The notes under the pieces: model-generated | Told to the model about the DNA's origin: nothing | The model's database searches: none | Seen by the model: only the letters and a program-made list of their open reading frames with translations | Translations under genes and position numbers: made by a program | Part shown: piece after piece, positions 6,648 through 13,243 of the stretch | Numbering within the stretch: position 1 is the first letter of the stretch | How the letters are laid out: every line of letters starts with the position of its first letter | From: Thermoplasmata archaeon | GTDB lineage: Archaea; Thermoplasmatota; Thermoplasmata; Lutacidiplasmatales; UBA184 | Direction: 5' to 3' | DNA length: 13,938 nt | NCBI GenBank assembly: GCA_030039525.1 | Contig: JASHVI010000179.1 | Coordinates: 1-13,938 of the forward strand

Positions 6648-7240
6648 GCGCCTCCCGGGGCGACGAGCGTCGAGGGGGCGGAGGCGAGCGGCGTCGACGG
6701 CGGCAGGAGCACGAGCGGGAGCTGGCTCAACGACGCCGGGGCCGCCCCGCTCGCCGTCCCGTACGCCGTCGTGTACAGCATCCCGCCCGACCAGACGAAG
6801 GCGTACTCGCCGCCGAAGAGCACCGCCGCCCCCGTCGTGTCGACGAAGACCCCGCTGACGTTCAGCGCGAAGGCGGTCCCGAGGACGACCGCGTCGAGCT
6901 CGAGCGAGGGTCCCGAGTCGACGTGCGAGCTCCAGTCGACCCCCGCGAGGCTTCCCGGCGCGGTCGTGCCGGACAGGTTCCCCCAGGCGATCGAGAGCGA
7001 CGTGTACCGCACGAGGCTGAGGCCCCGCAGGTAGACGTGGGTTGCGTTGTCGCCGCTCGGGGCCCGGTCGACGAGGAGCTCGAGCTGGGATTCGACGCTC
7101 CCGGCGGAGGGGGATCCGGTCGAGAGCAGGTTCGGGGTGAGGACGATCAGCACCGCGAGCAGGACCGCGGCGCCCACGAGCGGGAGCGGGAAGAGCCGAC
7201 CGGGGCCCCCGCCCACGGGGGCCGGAGCGGGCGCGCTCAT
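6644..7240 (-). CDS. Membrane-anchored extracytoplasmic protein, unknown function
   Basis: A 198-residue protein with a short Pro/Ala-rich cytosolic N-terminus and one hydrophobic helix (about 17-36). An outside domain rich in Ser, Thr, Gly, Val and Leu follows, of likely beta structure. Three N-glycosylation sequons (Asn65-Ala-Thr, Asn88-Leu-Ser, Asn127-Val-Ser) lie after the helix, supporting an extracytoplasmic location. There are no cysteines and no enzyme motif. The N-terminus lacks a clear class III (pilin) signal site, so a pilin-like assignment is not supported. ATG 7240 overlaps the ubiX stop (ATGA), and its own TGA overlaps the next gene. I do not recognise the family. Confidence 0.78.
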   Translation of the reverse strand: MSAPAPAPVGGGPGRLFPLPLVGAAVLLAVLIVLTPNLLSTGSPSAGSVESQLELLVDRAPSGDNATHVYLRGLSLVRYTSLSIAWGNLSGTTAPGSLAGVDWSSHVDSGPSLELDAVVLGTAFALNVSGVFVDTTGAAVLFGGEYAFVWSGGMLYTTAYGTASGAAPASLSQLPLVLLPPSTPLASAPSTLVAPGGA

Positions 7241-7812
7241 CGGGCCTCCGCGCGCCAGCCGGTGTAGAGGGAGTGCGGGACGCCGAACTGGTCGAGCAGC
7301 TTCCCCGCGAGGTAGTCGGTGAGGTCCCCGACGGACCGGGGGTGGATGTAGTACGGCGGGGCGGCGACGAGCACGACCGCGCCGAGCTCGCTCAGCGTCG
7401 TGAGGTGGCGCAGCGCGAGCGTGGAGAGCGGGGTCTCCCGCGGTACCACCACGAGCCGTCGGCGCTCCTTCAGGTGGACCTGCGCCGCCCGGAGGATCAG
7501 CGTGTCCGCGAGCCCGAGGGCGACCTTGGCCGCCGTGTTCCCCGAGCAGGGGACGATCGCCATCCCGGCGCTCGGCCGGGAGCCGCTCGCGATCGGGGCA
7601 GCGAGGTCGGAGTCGTCGTAGCGGGCCGCGGCGAGCCGCTCGAGGGCGGCGAGGCCCTCCGGGACCTCCTCCCGGATCACCGCCTCGGCGCCCCGGCTCA
7701 CCACAAGGGCCACCGGCCGATCGGCCGCCCGAAGGGCCTTCAGGGCCGAGAACGCGATCGGGGCTCCGCTCGCCCCGGTCACCGCGATGACGATCGGCGA
7801 CGCTTCCGGCAG
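7237..7812 (-). CDS. ubiX: UbiX flavin prenyltransferase, apparent CTG start
   Basis: UbiX joins a dimethylallyl group to FMN to make prenylated FMN, the cofactor of UbiD-type decarboxylases. Family signatures are IVIAVTGASGAPIA (residues about 7-20), PCSGNTAAKVALG (88-100), RAAQVHLKERRRL (108-120) and VVPRETPLS (122-130). The closing APPYYIHP is also typical. From CTG 7812 the protein is 191 residues, the normal size. No ATG, GTG or TTG precedes beta strand 1 unless one accepts ATG 8235, deep inside the divergent thiolase. GTG 7780-7782 would cut off strand 1. CTG 7810-7812 has GAGGT (minus strand, 7823-7819) six nt in front, so it is the best start. It heads a four-gene operon. The UbiD partner is not in the window. 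Confidence 0.88.
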   Translation of the reverse strand: MPEASPIVIAVTGASGAPIAFSALKALRAADRPVALVVSRGAEAVIREEVPEGLAALERLAAARYDDSDLAAPIASGSRPSAGMAIVPCSGNTAAKVALGLADTLILRAAQVHLKERRRLVVVPRETPLSTLALRHLTTLSELGAVVLVAAPPYYIHPRSVGDLTDYLAGKLLDQFGVPHSLYTGWRAEAR

Positions 7813-7876
7813 GGGTCGACCTCGGTGTATTAAATCCGAGCGATTCGGCCGTAAAGCGCATTCGGGGGCGGGAGCA
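7813..7876. promoter_or_regulatory. Divergent ubiX / thiolase promoter region
   Basis: TATTAAAT at 7828-7835 is the most AT-rich stretch between the two genes. It can act as a TATA box in either direction, giving transcription starts near 7859 (plus) or 7804 (minus). A second minus-strand candidate, GCTTTACG at 7857-7850, would start transcription near 7826 and so include the GAGGT ribosome-binding site (7823-7819) before the ubiX CTG. On the plus strand GGGGGCGGGAG (7864-7874) precedes the thiolase CTG. Assignments are inferred from spacing only. Confidence 0.4.
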
Positions 7877-9046
7877 CTGGCGGGCCGACGGGCGGCGATC
7901 ATCGGCGCGGGCCACACCCGGTTCGGCGTGCTTCCCGAGGGGCCGAGGGCCCTCCTCCGCGCGGCCACGCACCAGGCCTTCGCCTCGGTCGACCGGGGCC
8001 TCGAGCGGGGGGCGGTCGGCGAGGCCTTCCTCGGCACGCTCGGCATGAGCGGCTGGCAGCTCGGGAACTCCTCGGCGGTGCTCGCCGAGGAGGCCGGCCT
8101 CCCCGGCGTGCCCGCCGCGCGCGTCGAGAACGCCTGCGCCTCGGCGGGCGCGGCCCTGCGGGCCGGCCTACGCGCCGTGGAGAGCGGGGCGCGCGACGTC
8201 GTCCTCGTCGCGGGGGTGGAGAAGATGAACGACATGCCCTCCGCCCGACGGCGCTACTGGCTCGGGGTCTCCGGCGACACCGAGTGGGAGCGACTCGCCG
8301 GGCTCACCTTCGCCGGGGTCTACGCCCTGATGGCCGACCGGTACCTGACCGAGCACGGCGTCGGACCCGAGGCCCTCGCCGAGGTCGCGGTGAAGGCCCA
8401 CCGGAACGCCGCGAACAACCCGAACGCGCACTTCCAGAAGCCGATCACGCGGGAGCGGGCGCTCAGCGCGCCGCGCGTGGCCGATCCGCTCGGCCTCCTC
8501 GACTGCTGCCCGGTGAGCGACGGGGCCGCCGCCGTCGTGCTCGCTTCGGAGGAGACCGCGCGCCGCTACACGGACACGCCCGTCGTCGTGACCGGCGACG
8601 GGGCCGCCTCGGACCGGCTCGCCCTGCAGGAGCGGGAGAGCCTCACGAGCCTCTCGGCGACGGTGCGGGCCGGCCGCGAGGCGTTCCAGCGCGCGGGCCG
8701 CCAGCCCGCCGACATCGCCTTCGCCGAGCTCCACGACTGCTTCACCATCGCCGAGCTCCTCGCCCTCGAGGACCTCGGGTTCGCCGGCGCCGGGGAGGCG
8801 GCCGCGATGACCCTCTCCGGGGCCACCGCGATCGGAGGGAGGCTCCCCGTCAACCCCGACGGCGGCCTCAAGGCGAAGGGTCACCCGATCGGCGCGACGG
8901 GCGCCAGCCAGGCGTACGAGATCTTCCTGCAGCTCCGGGCCGCCGCGGGAGCCCGGCAGGTCGCCGGAGCCGAGCGGGCCCTGGCCCACAACGTGGGCGG
9001 CTCCGGGGCGAGCGCCACGGTCACGATCTTCGAGCGGGGGCCGTGA
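7877..9046 (+). CDS. Thiolase (acetyl-CoA C-acetyltransferase type, archaeal/SCP2-like)
   Basis: A 389-residue archaeal thiolase of the kind that condenses two acetyl-CoA to acetoacetyl-CoA at mevalonate-pathway entry. The acyl-carrying cysteine is Cys87 in ENACASAGAAL. ELHDCFT lies near 284-290. GHPIGATG holds the catalytic His336, and the C-terminal HNVGGSG takes the place of the CxG motif of bacterial thiolases. The conserved N-terminus is RRAAIIGAGHTRFG. No ATG, GTG or TTG lies just before it. ATG 7787 is in frame but would add 30 unconserved residues, lie upstream of the promoter box and overlap ubiX. I place the start tentatively at CTG 7877, behind GGGGGCGGGAG. The gene is coupled to the DUF35 fusion by a GTGA overlap. 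Substrate could differ from acetyl-CoA, as SCP2-like thiolases also act on longer acyl-CoAs. Confidence 0.88.
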   Translation: MAGRRAAIIGAGHTRFGVLPEGPRALLRAATHQAFASVDRGLERGAVGEAFLGTLGMSGWQLGNSSAVLAEEAGLPGVPAARVENACASAGAALRAGLRAVESGARDVVLVAGVEKMNDMPSARRRYWLGVSGDTEWERLAGLTFAGVYALMADRYLTEHGVGPEALAEVAVKAHRNAANNPNAHFQKPITRERALSAPRVADPLGLLDCCPVSDGAAAVVLASEETARRYTDTPVVVTGDGAASDRLALQERESLTSLSATVRAGREAFQRAGRQPADIAFAELHDCFTIAELLALEDLGFAGAGEAAAMTLSGATAIGGRLPVNPDGGLKAKGHPIGATGASQAYEIFLQLRAAAGARQVAGAERALAHNVGGSGASATVTIFERGP

Positions 9047-10365
9047 CGCGCTCGATCGTCGCGGCGGTCGTCGAGCGGCCGGTCTGGCGCTCCGGACCCC
9101 TCCGGGTCGAGGGGCCGGACGAGGACGCGTTCACGCTCTCCGTCGCCGCGCTGGAGCGGCTCGGGGCCCGCCCGGGCCCCGTGCGCCCGATCGCCCGAGC
9201 GACCGTGGTGGGCTCGCTTCCCTCCGAGCTCCTTCCGTACCTCCGCGCGGCGATCGGGGCGCCCGAGCTCCCGGCACAGCTCGCCGGGACCGGACGTGAC
9301 GCGCTCTACGAGGCGCTCGAGTCCTCGGTCGGCCGGGCCGAGTCCGAAGGGCCGGAGGCGCTGGTCGCGGTCGACGTGGCGGCTCCGGCCCGGGCGGGGG
9401 AGGGCGCCGGCGCCCCGGCGAGCGGCGCCGGGGCCGTCGCTTTCCTCGTCGACGAGGGGCGTGGGGCTCGAGTGCAAGGCCACGGGGTCCGCCACCATCC
9501 GTCCTCTCGGCCGCCGGACGCGACGGAGTGGGTACGCACGGTCCGTTCGAGCGCGGGCCCGGCCCCCGAGCTCGGGGGTTCGCTCACGGTGCGGGCCCCC
9601 GCGCAACCCCCGGTCCTCCTCGCCGCGTGGAGCCGTGAGCTGCCCGGCCTCGTCCCCCGGGCCGCGCCGGCCGACGACCCGAGCCTGGGGCCGGCCGCGA
9701 ACGTGGCACCGGCGCTGGAGATCCTGGCGGCCCTGCGAGCGGGCGCCGCCGGGCCGATCCGCGTGCTGGCCTCGATCGAGCCGGAACGGACCTCCTACGT
9801 CGGGTTCCGCCTCGACGGTCCCATCGAGCTCCACGGAGAGGCTCCGCTGCCGCCCGACGCGCCCGAACGGGCTCCGCCGGAGGCCTCGGCGCCGGAGGTC
9901 CCGGGCATCTCGGAAGGGGCGTACGTGGCCCGGGACCGGTATCTCGAGGGGATCCCGAGCCGCTGGCGGTTCGTGGCGGAGCGATGCCCGAAGTGCGGGG
10001 GACTGAGCTTCCCGGCCCGGTCGATCTGCCGCCACTGCGGGTGCGTCGAGGGCCTGACCGAGGAGCTCCTTCCGAGGGAGGACCGGCGGGTGGAGGCCCG
10101 AACCACCGTTCGCGCGGGGGCCCAGCCGACCGAGTTCGACGCGCTCACGGCCGGCACCGGCGGCTACGATGTCGTACTCGTCCGGCTCTCGCCGGAGGCC
10201 CGCGCCACCCTGCAGGGCACCGACCGTCGACCGGGCTCGTTCCGCGCCGGGGATCGGGTCGACACCCGGCTGCGGCGACTCTACCGGTCGGAGGGCGAGT
10301 GGCGGTACGGCCGCAAGGCGATCCCGGTCCGACCCGGCGCCGCGCCGGGCGCGGGATCGGCCTAG
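9043..10365 (+). CDS. Cysteine-less HMG-CoA-synthase-like domain fused to DUF35 (zinc ribbon/OB-fold)
   Basis: A 440-residue fusion. Residues about 1-265 have the pattern of a thiolase-fold HMG-CoA-synthase/KAS-like domain: DEDAFTLSVAALERLG near 26-41, AGTGRDALYEAL at 81-92 where synthases have the nucleophile, GAGAVAFLVDEG at 128-139, and a C-terminal half around 213-257. This region has no cysteine, so the acyl-carrying residue is absent. A Pro/Ala linker (268-290) leads to a DUF35 unit. Its rubredoxin-like zinc ribbon (Cys315, Cys318, Cys329, Cys332, plus Cys334) is followed by an OB-fold from about 340. In archaeal mevalonate synthesis, separate DUF35 proteins bridge thiolase and HMG-CoA synthase. 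Here bridge and a dead synthase-like half are one chain. GTG 9043 overlaps the thiolase TGA. The HMGS-like call rests on pattern only; the DUF35 call is firm. Confidence 0.82.
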   Translation: MTRSIVAAVVERPVWRSGPLRVEGPDEDAFTLSVAALERLGARPGPVRPIARATVVGSLPSELLPYLRAAIGAPELPAQLAGTGRDALYEALESSVGRAESEGPEALVAVDVAAPARAGEGAGAPASGAGAVAFLVDEGRGARVQGHGVRHHPSSRPPDATEWVRTVRSSAGPAPELGGSLTVRAPAQPPVLLAAWSRELPGLVPRAAPADDPSLGPAANVAPALEILAALRAGAAGPIRVLASIEPERTSYVGFRLDGPIELHGEAPLPPDAPERAPPEASAPEVPGISEGAYVARDRYLEGIPSRWRFVAERCPKCGGLSFPARSICRHCGCVEGLTEELLPREDRRVEARTTVRAGAQPTEFDALTAGTGGYDVVLVRLSPEARATLQGTDRRPGSFRAGDRVDTRLRRLYRSEGEWRYGRKAIPVRPGAAPGAGSA

Positions 10366-12134
10366 CTCTTCTCCGGTCGGGACGGCGGGGTCCAGGGGGC
10401 CCCGAGCCAGCTCTCGTAGAAGGCCTTCTGCGGCGCCGTTGCCTCGGCGAGCGGCTCGAACCGGTATTTCTCCGGGGGCGGGGCCCCGAAGGTGAGCGTC
10501 CGCGTGGTGAGGTAGCCCCGCCGGAAGAACGAGATCGTCGCCTCCGTGCCGGCGGGGAACCGGGACCGGAGCTTGTCGAAGTCGGCCGCGGCGACCCGGA
10601 CGCCGTCGTAGGCGACCAGCTCGTCCCCCGGCGCGAGGCCGGCGAGCTGGGCCGGCCCGCCGTCGCGCACGTACCGCAGGCGGACCCGGCCCTCGAGGAT
10701 CTGCCAGTCGGCCCCCAGGTCGCCGGGCTCCTCGTCGTCCTCCGGCTCGCGCTTCTTCGGCGCCGGCCCGAAGGTGAGGCCGGCGAGCCGCGCGTACCGG
10801 TCGAGGTCCAGCTCCTCCGTGCCGGCGATGTACCGCCGGTGGAAGTCGTCGATGGAAAGACCCGTGGCCCGTTCGACGATCGCCGGGACCTCCTCCTCCT
10901 CGATCGGCCGGCCGACCGCTCCGTACTCCTTCCAGAGGAGCTTGAGGACGTCGTCGAGCGATCGTCGGCCCTCGCTCCGCTCCCGGAGGTCGAGGTCGAG
11001 GAGCATCGAGACGAGCAGGCCCTTCTGGTAGTACGAGATCGACCGGTTCGGGTTCTCCTCCTGCAGGCGGTAGTAGCCGATCCAGGCGAGCCGGGAGGCC
11101 TCCTCGAGGCTCTGGTGGTGCCGCCCGGACTGCTGGAGGAGGAGGGTCGCGTCCTTCGCGACCGTGTCGAGGAACTTCGACGGCCGGTCGATCCCGGAGC
11201 GCCGGAGCACGAGGAGGGCGACGTAGTCGGTCGTCCCTTCCATCAGCCAGAGGAGGTTCGTGTAGACCTCCCGGGAGTAGTCGATCGGCACGAACGCCTT
11301 CGGCCGGATCCGCTTCACCAGGTAGGCGTGCACGTACTCGTGCGCGCTGACGCGCACGAAGCGGTAGTATCCGGAGGCCGGCCGGAAGAGGAGCCTCGGA
11401 CACACGTAGGAGAAGCTGTTGGCGTGCTCGAGGGCGCCGTCGTCGAGCTCGCTCAGGTGGTAGAAGAGGGTGTACGACCGGACGGCGGGCCCCCCGAAGC
11501 ACCGCATCGTCTCGGCCGCGATCCGCTCGAGGTCGGGAAGGGCCCGGTGGGGCTCGAAGTTCCCGCCGCTCCCGCAGACCGAGACCCGATGGCGGATCCC
11601 GCCGGGCATCACGGTGAAGAGGCGGGGATGGCCACAGTCGATCGGCGAGTCGGCGAGCTCGTCGTAGCCGGCGGCGCGGAACCGGTGGCCCCCACCGGCG
11701 AGCTCCTCGAGCTCGGTGACCGCCTCCCAGCCGGGCGGCAGGTCGAGCGAGATCTCGCACGGCTCGTCCCGGCGCCCGTCCAGGTACACTAGGGAGAAGG
11801 GACCGTTCAGGAAGAGGTGGTCGTCGGCGACGTCCAGGGTATCGTTCTTGATCTGGTGGCCGTAGACCCGGTACCGGACCTCCGCCGGGCCGGAGCCCTC
11901 GGAGAGGCGCCAGCGCGCCTTCTCGGGGCGGGTGACCGCGATGGGCGGACCGCCGGGGCCGGCCGTGGCGGTGAGGTCCACCAGCCACCGGGCCGGGTCC
12001 TGGATCTCGTAGCTTCCCGGCACCCAGGAGGGGAGCACCAGGTCGACCGGCGCCGTCGTCGGGCGATCGAAGGCGAGCCGCACGGCGAGGTAGTGGCGCG
12101 TCGGATCGTCCCTACGGGCGTGGTAGGAGATCAC
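10362..12134 (-). CDS. M61-family metallopeptidase (glycyl aminopeptidase-like) with PDZ domain
   Basis: A 590-residue zinc peptidase of the M61 family. The N-terminal beta domain (about 1-190) includes the typical VPGSYEIQDPARWL. The catalytic domain has GALEHANS (233-240), the zinc motif HEYVH (265-269) followed by VKRIRP, and the third ligand Glu299 in LMEGTTDY, so all catalytic residues are present. A PDZ domain lies at about 475-550, with GGPAQLAGLAPGDELVAYDG as its recognisable core. An acidic KKREPEDDEEP linker separates the two. No signal peptide is seen, so it probably acts in the cytosol on peptides. GTG 12134 is chosen because the N-terminal beta strand starts at once. A minus-strand GTTATC (12183-12178) may be its box A. 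Its TAG overlaps the TAG of the convergent DUF35 gene. Confidence 0.93.
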   Translation of the reverse strand: MISYHARRDDPTRHYLAVRLAFDRPTTAPVDLVLPSWVPGSYEIQDPARWLVDLTATAGPGGPPIAVTRPEKARWRLSEGSGPAEVRYRVYGHQIKNDTLDVADDHLFLNGPFSLVYLDGRRDEPCEISLDLPPGWEAVTELEELAGGGHRFRAAGYDELADSPIDCGHPRLFTVMPGGIRHRVSVCGSGGNFEPHRALPDLERIAAETMRCFGGPAVRSYTLFYHLSELDDGALEHANSFSYVCPRLLFRPASGYYRFVRVSAHEYVHAYLVKRIRPKAFVPIDYSREVYTNLLWLMEGTTDYVALLVLRRSGIDRPSKFLDTVAKDATLLLQQSGRHHQSLEEASRLAWIGYYRLQEENPNRSISYYQKGLLVSMLLDLDLRERSEGRRSLDDVLKLLWKEYGAVGRPIEEEEVPAIVERATGLSIDDFHRRYIAGTEELDLDRYARLAGLTFGPAPKKREPEDDEEPGDLGADWQILEGRVRLRYVRDGGPAQLAGLAPGDELVAYDGVRVAAADFDKLRSRFPAGTEATISFFRRGYLTTRTLTFGAPPPEKYRFEPLAEATAPQKAFYESWLGAPWTPPSRPEKS

Positions 12135-12221
12135 GGGGCAGCGGGCTCCGGCACCCCGACCCCCTCCCGCGGCGGCCGATAACCCTTGAGCGCCGAGGCC
12201 CCGGGGCCCGGAGCGCCCGCG
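12135..12221 (-). promoter_or_regulatory. Candidate promoter of the M61 peptidase gene
   Basis: The 87 bp between the coiled-coil gene stop and the peptidase GTG contain GTTATC on the minus strand (12183-12178). It is the only AT-rich patch in a very GC-rich stretch and lies about 45-50 nt before the start. That would give a short leader of roughly 15-20 nt. No clear Shine-Dalgarno lies close to the GTG. Confidence 0.3.
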
Positions 12222-12434
12222 CTAGGCGAAGCCGGAGCGGTCCGGCTCGGGGGCCTTCGTGGCCCGTCGATACGGCTCGGCGACGATCCCGAGCTGGGTC
12301 GCGATCGCCCGGAAGGTCCGGGTCATCTCCTCGACCTGCTCGGAGAGGCTCCGCTGCTCGGCGCGCAGCTCGGCGATCTCGCGCCGGAGCGCGGCCACCT
12401 CGACCAGCGTCCGGTCGCCCTCGGCCCGCTCCAT
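12222..12434 (-). CDS. Small coiled-coil protein
   Basis: A 70-residue protein of unknown function. Residues about 9-45 form a regular heptad pattern (LVEVAALRREIAELRAEQ, then SLSEQVEEMTRTF). That predicts a dimeric or trimeric coiled coil, followed by a short basic tail. There is no cysteine, membrane segment or DNA-binding motif. ATG 12434 is favoured over upstream GTG codons because a minus-strand CTAAG (12464-12460) lies exactly 30 nt before it. That matches a leaderless transcript, and coding character is lost upstream. Confidence 0.7.
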   Translation of the reverse strand: MERAEGDRTLVEVAALRREIAELRAEQRSLSEQVEEMTRTFRAIATQLGIVAEPYRRATKAPEPDRSGFA

Positions 12435-12490
12435 CCGATGGACCCTGCGCTCCCGGGTACTTAGGGGGCCGCCGGCGCGTCGCCGCCGGG
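12435..12490 (-). promoter_or_regulatory. Candidate leaderless promoter of the coiled-coil gene
   Basis: The minus-strand sequence CCCCTAAGTACCC (12468-12456) supplies a weak TATA-like box whose CTAAG starts 30 nt before the ATG at 12434. The predicted transcription start therefore falls on or within a few bases of the start codon. No Shine-Dalgarno is present, as expected for leaderless mRNA. Confidence 0.4.
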
Positions 12491-13030
12491 CTACCGCTGA
12501 CCCCTCGGCCCGAACGGGGAGTCGGAGCGGCCCTGCTCCTCGAACTCGGCCCACTCCCCGCGCTCCGGCCGGAAGTCGACGCGCCGCAGGCTCACGACGA
12601 AGCTCTTCAGGAGCTCCGAGGGGGCCGGCCGCACCCGGACCTCGTAGACGTAGATGCCGAACCCCATGAAGTCGCAGACCCTCCGGAGGACCTCGGCGAG
12701 ATCGTCCCTCGGCACGGTCACCTCGAGCGCGGTGACCCCCAGCTGCGCCGCGAACTCGTCGACGCTGAACGGCCGCTCGAGCGCGAGGAGCGGGACCGGC
12801 CGCGACGCGGCCGGGGGGGCGCCGGGGCCGCTCGCGGAGCCCGTGGCCGGAGCTGTCGGGGACGGGACCGGCGGACCCCGAGGGGCGAGACCGGGGTCCT
12901 TCGGGGGATAGCGGTCCAGGATCGGGGACGGGTCGCGGCCGACGAAGCCGGCCCGCCGCGCCGCCGGACGACGCGTCGGCCGCGGGGGGGTCGAGGGTCG
13001 TTTGCGGGCCGATCGCTTCCGGGTCGCCAT
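12491..13030 (-). CDS. Uncharacterised protein: basic disordered N-terminus plus small alpha/beta domain
   Basis: A 179-residue protein I do not recognise. Residues 1-26 are strongly basic (MATRKRSARKRPS, many Arg/Pro), suggesting contact with nucleic acid or the ribosome. Residues 27-78 are Pro/Ala/Ser/Gly-rich linker. From about 80 to 155 there is an ordered region: FSVDEFAAQLGV, a strand LEVTVP, a helix DDLAEVLRRVCDFMGFG, then strands IYVYEVRVRP and SFVVSLRRVDFRP. The C-terminal 20 residues are again polar. ATG 13030 is the natural start of the basic region. A minus-strand GTATAAC at 13085-13079 could be its TATA box, giving a leader near 25 nt. It is divergent from the radical SAM gene. 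Confidence 0.72.
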   Translation of the reverse strand: MATRKRSARKRPSTPPRPTRRPAARRAGFVGRDPSPILDRYPPKDPGLAPRGPPVPSPTAPATGSASGPGAPPAASRPVPLLALERPFSVDEFAAQLGVTALEVTVPRDDLAEVLRRVCDFMGFGIYVYEVRVRPAPSELLKSFVVSLRRVDFRPERGEWAEFEEQGRSDSPFGPRGQR

Positions 13031-13243
13031 CGTCCGACGGCTCAGGCCCCCCGAGAGAAAAGCCCGTCGCGGCTTCCGGTTATACGGCTGTCCGGGGGAT
13101 TTGTCGCTCCCGAAACCGTGCGAACCCTCGTCACGGAACCCCGAAGCTGTCGCGGATCGAACGACACATGGGTTATGTAGGTCGACATGGGTGGGCAAGC
13201 GTCAGCCTCGCCCGGGGGCGGGGTGGATTCGGAGGAAAGGACC
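13031..13243. promoter_or_regulatory. Divergent promoter region before the radical SAM gene
   Basis: About 210 bp lie between two divergent genes. GGTTATAC at 13078-13085 can serve as a TATA box, most usefully on the minus strand for the gene at 13030. GTTATGTA at 13172-13179 is placed to start plus-strand transcription near 13203. That would give a leader of about 40 nt holding the Shine-Dalgarno GGAGG (13231-13235), eight nt before ATG 13244. An 8 bp direct repeat, ACATGGGT, flanks that plus-strand box at 13166-13173 and 13185-13192. Nothing else recognisable was found in the gap. Confidence 0.42.

Noticed and set aside
7237..8235. ATG 8235 as the ubiX start
   Set aside because: The added 141 residues are antisense to the thiolase active-site region and have no conserved character.
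7787..9046. ATG 7787 as the thiolase start
   Set aside because: It overlaps the 5' end of ubiX, lies upstream of the TATA-like box, has no ribosome-binding site and adds 30 unconserved residues.
8881..11988. A 1035-codon open frame on the minus strand
   Set aside because: It is a frame-shifted shadow of the M61 peptidase, DUF35 fusion and thiolase; composition is Arg/Gly/Pro/Ala low-complexity, typical of GC-rich antisense frames, with no domain.
12222..12554. Upstream GTG 12554 as the start of the coiled-coil gene
   Set aside because: It would overlap the end of the 179-residue protein gene and read through the predicted promoter; the extra residues are Arg/Gly-rich shadow sequence.
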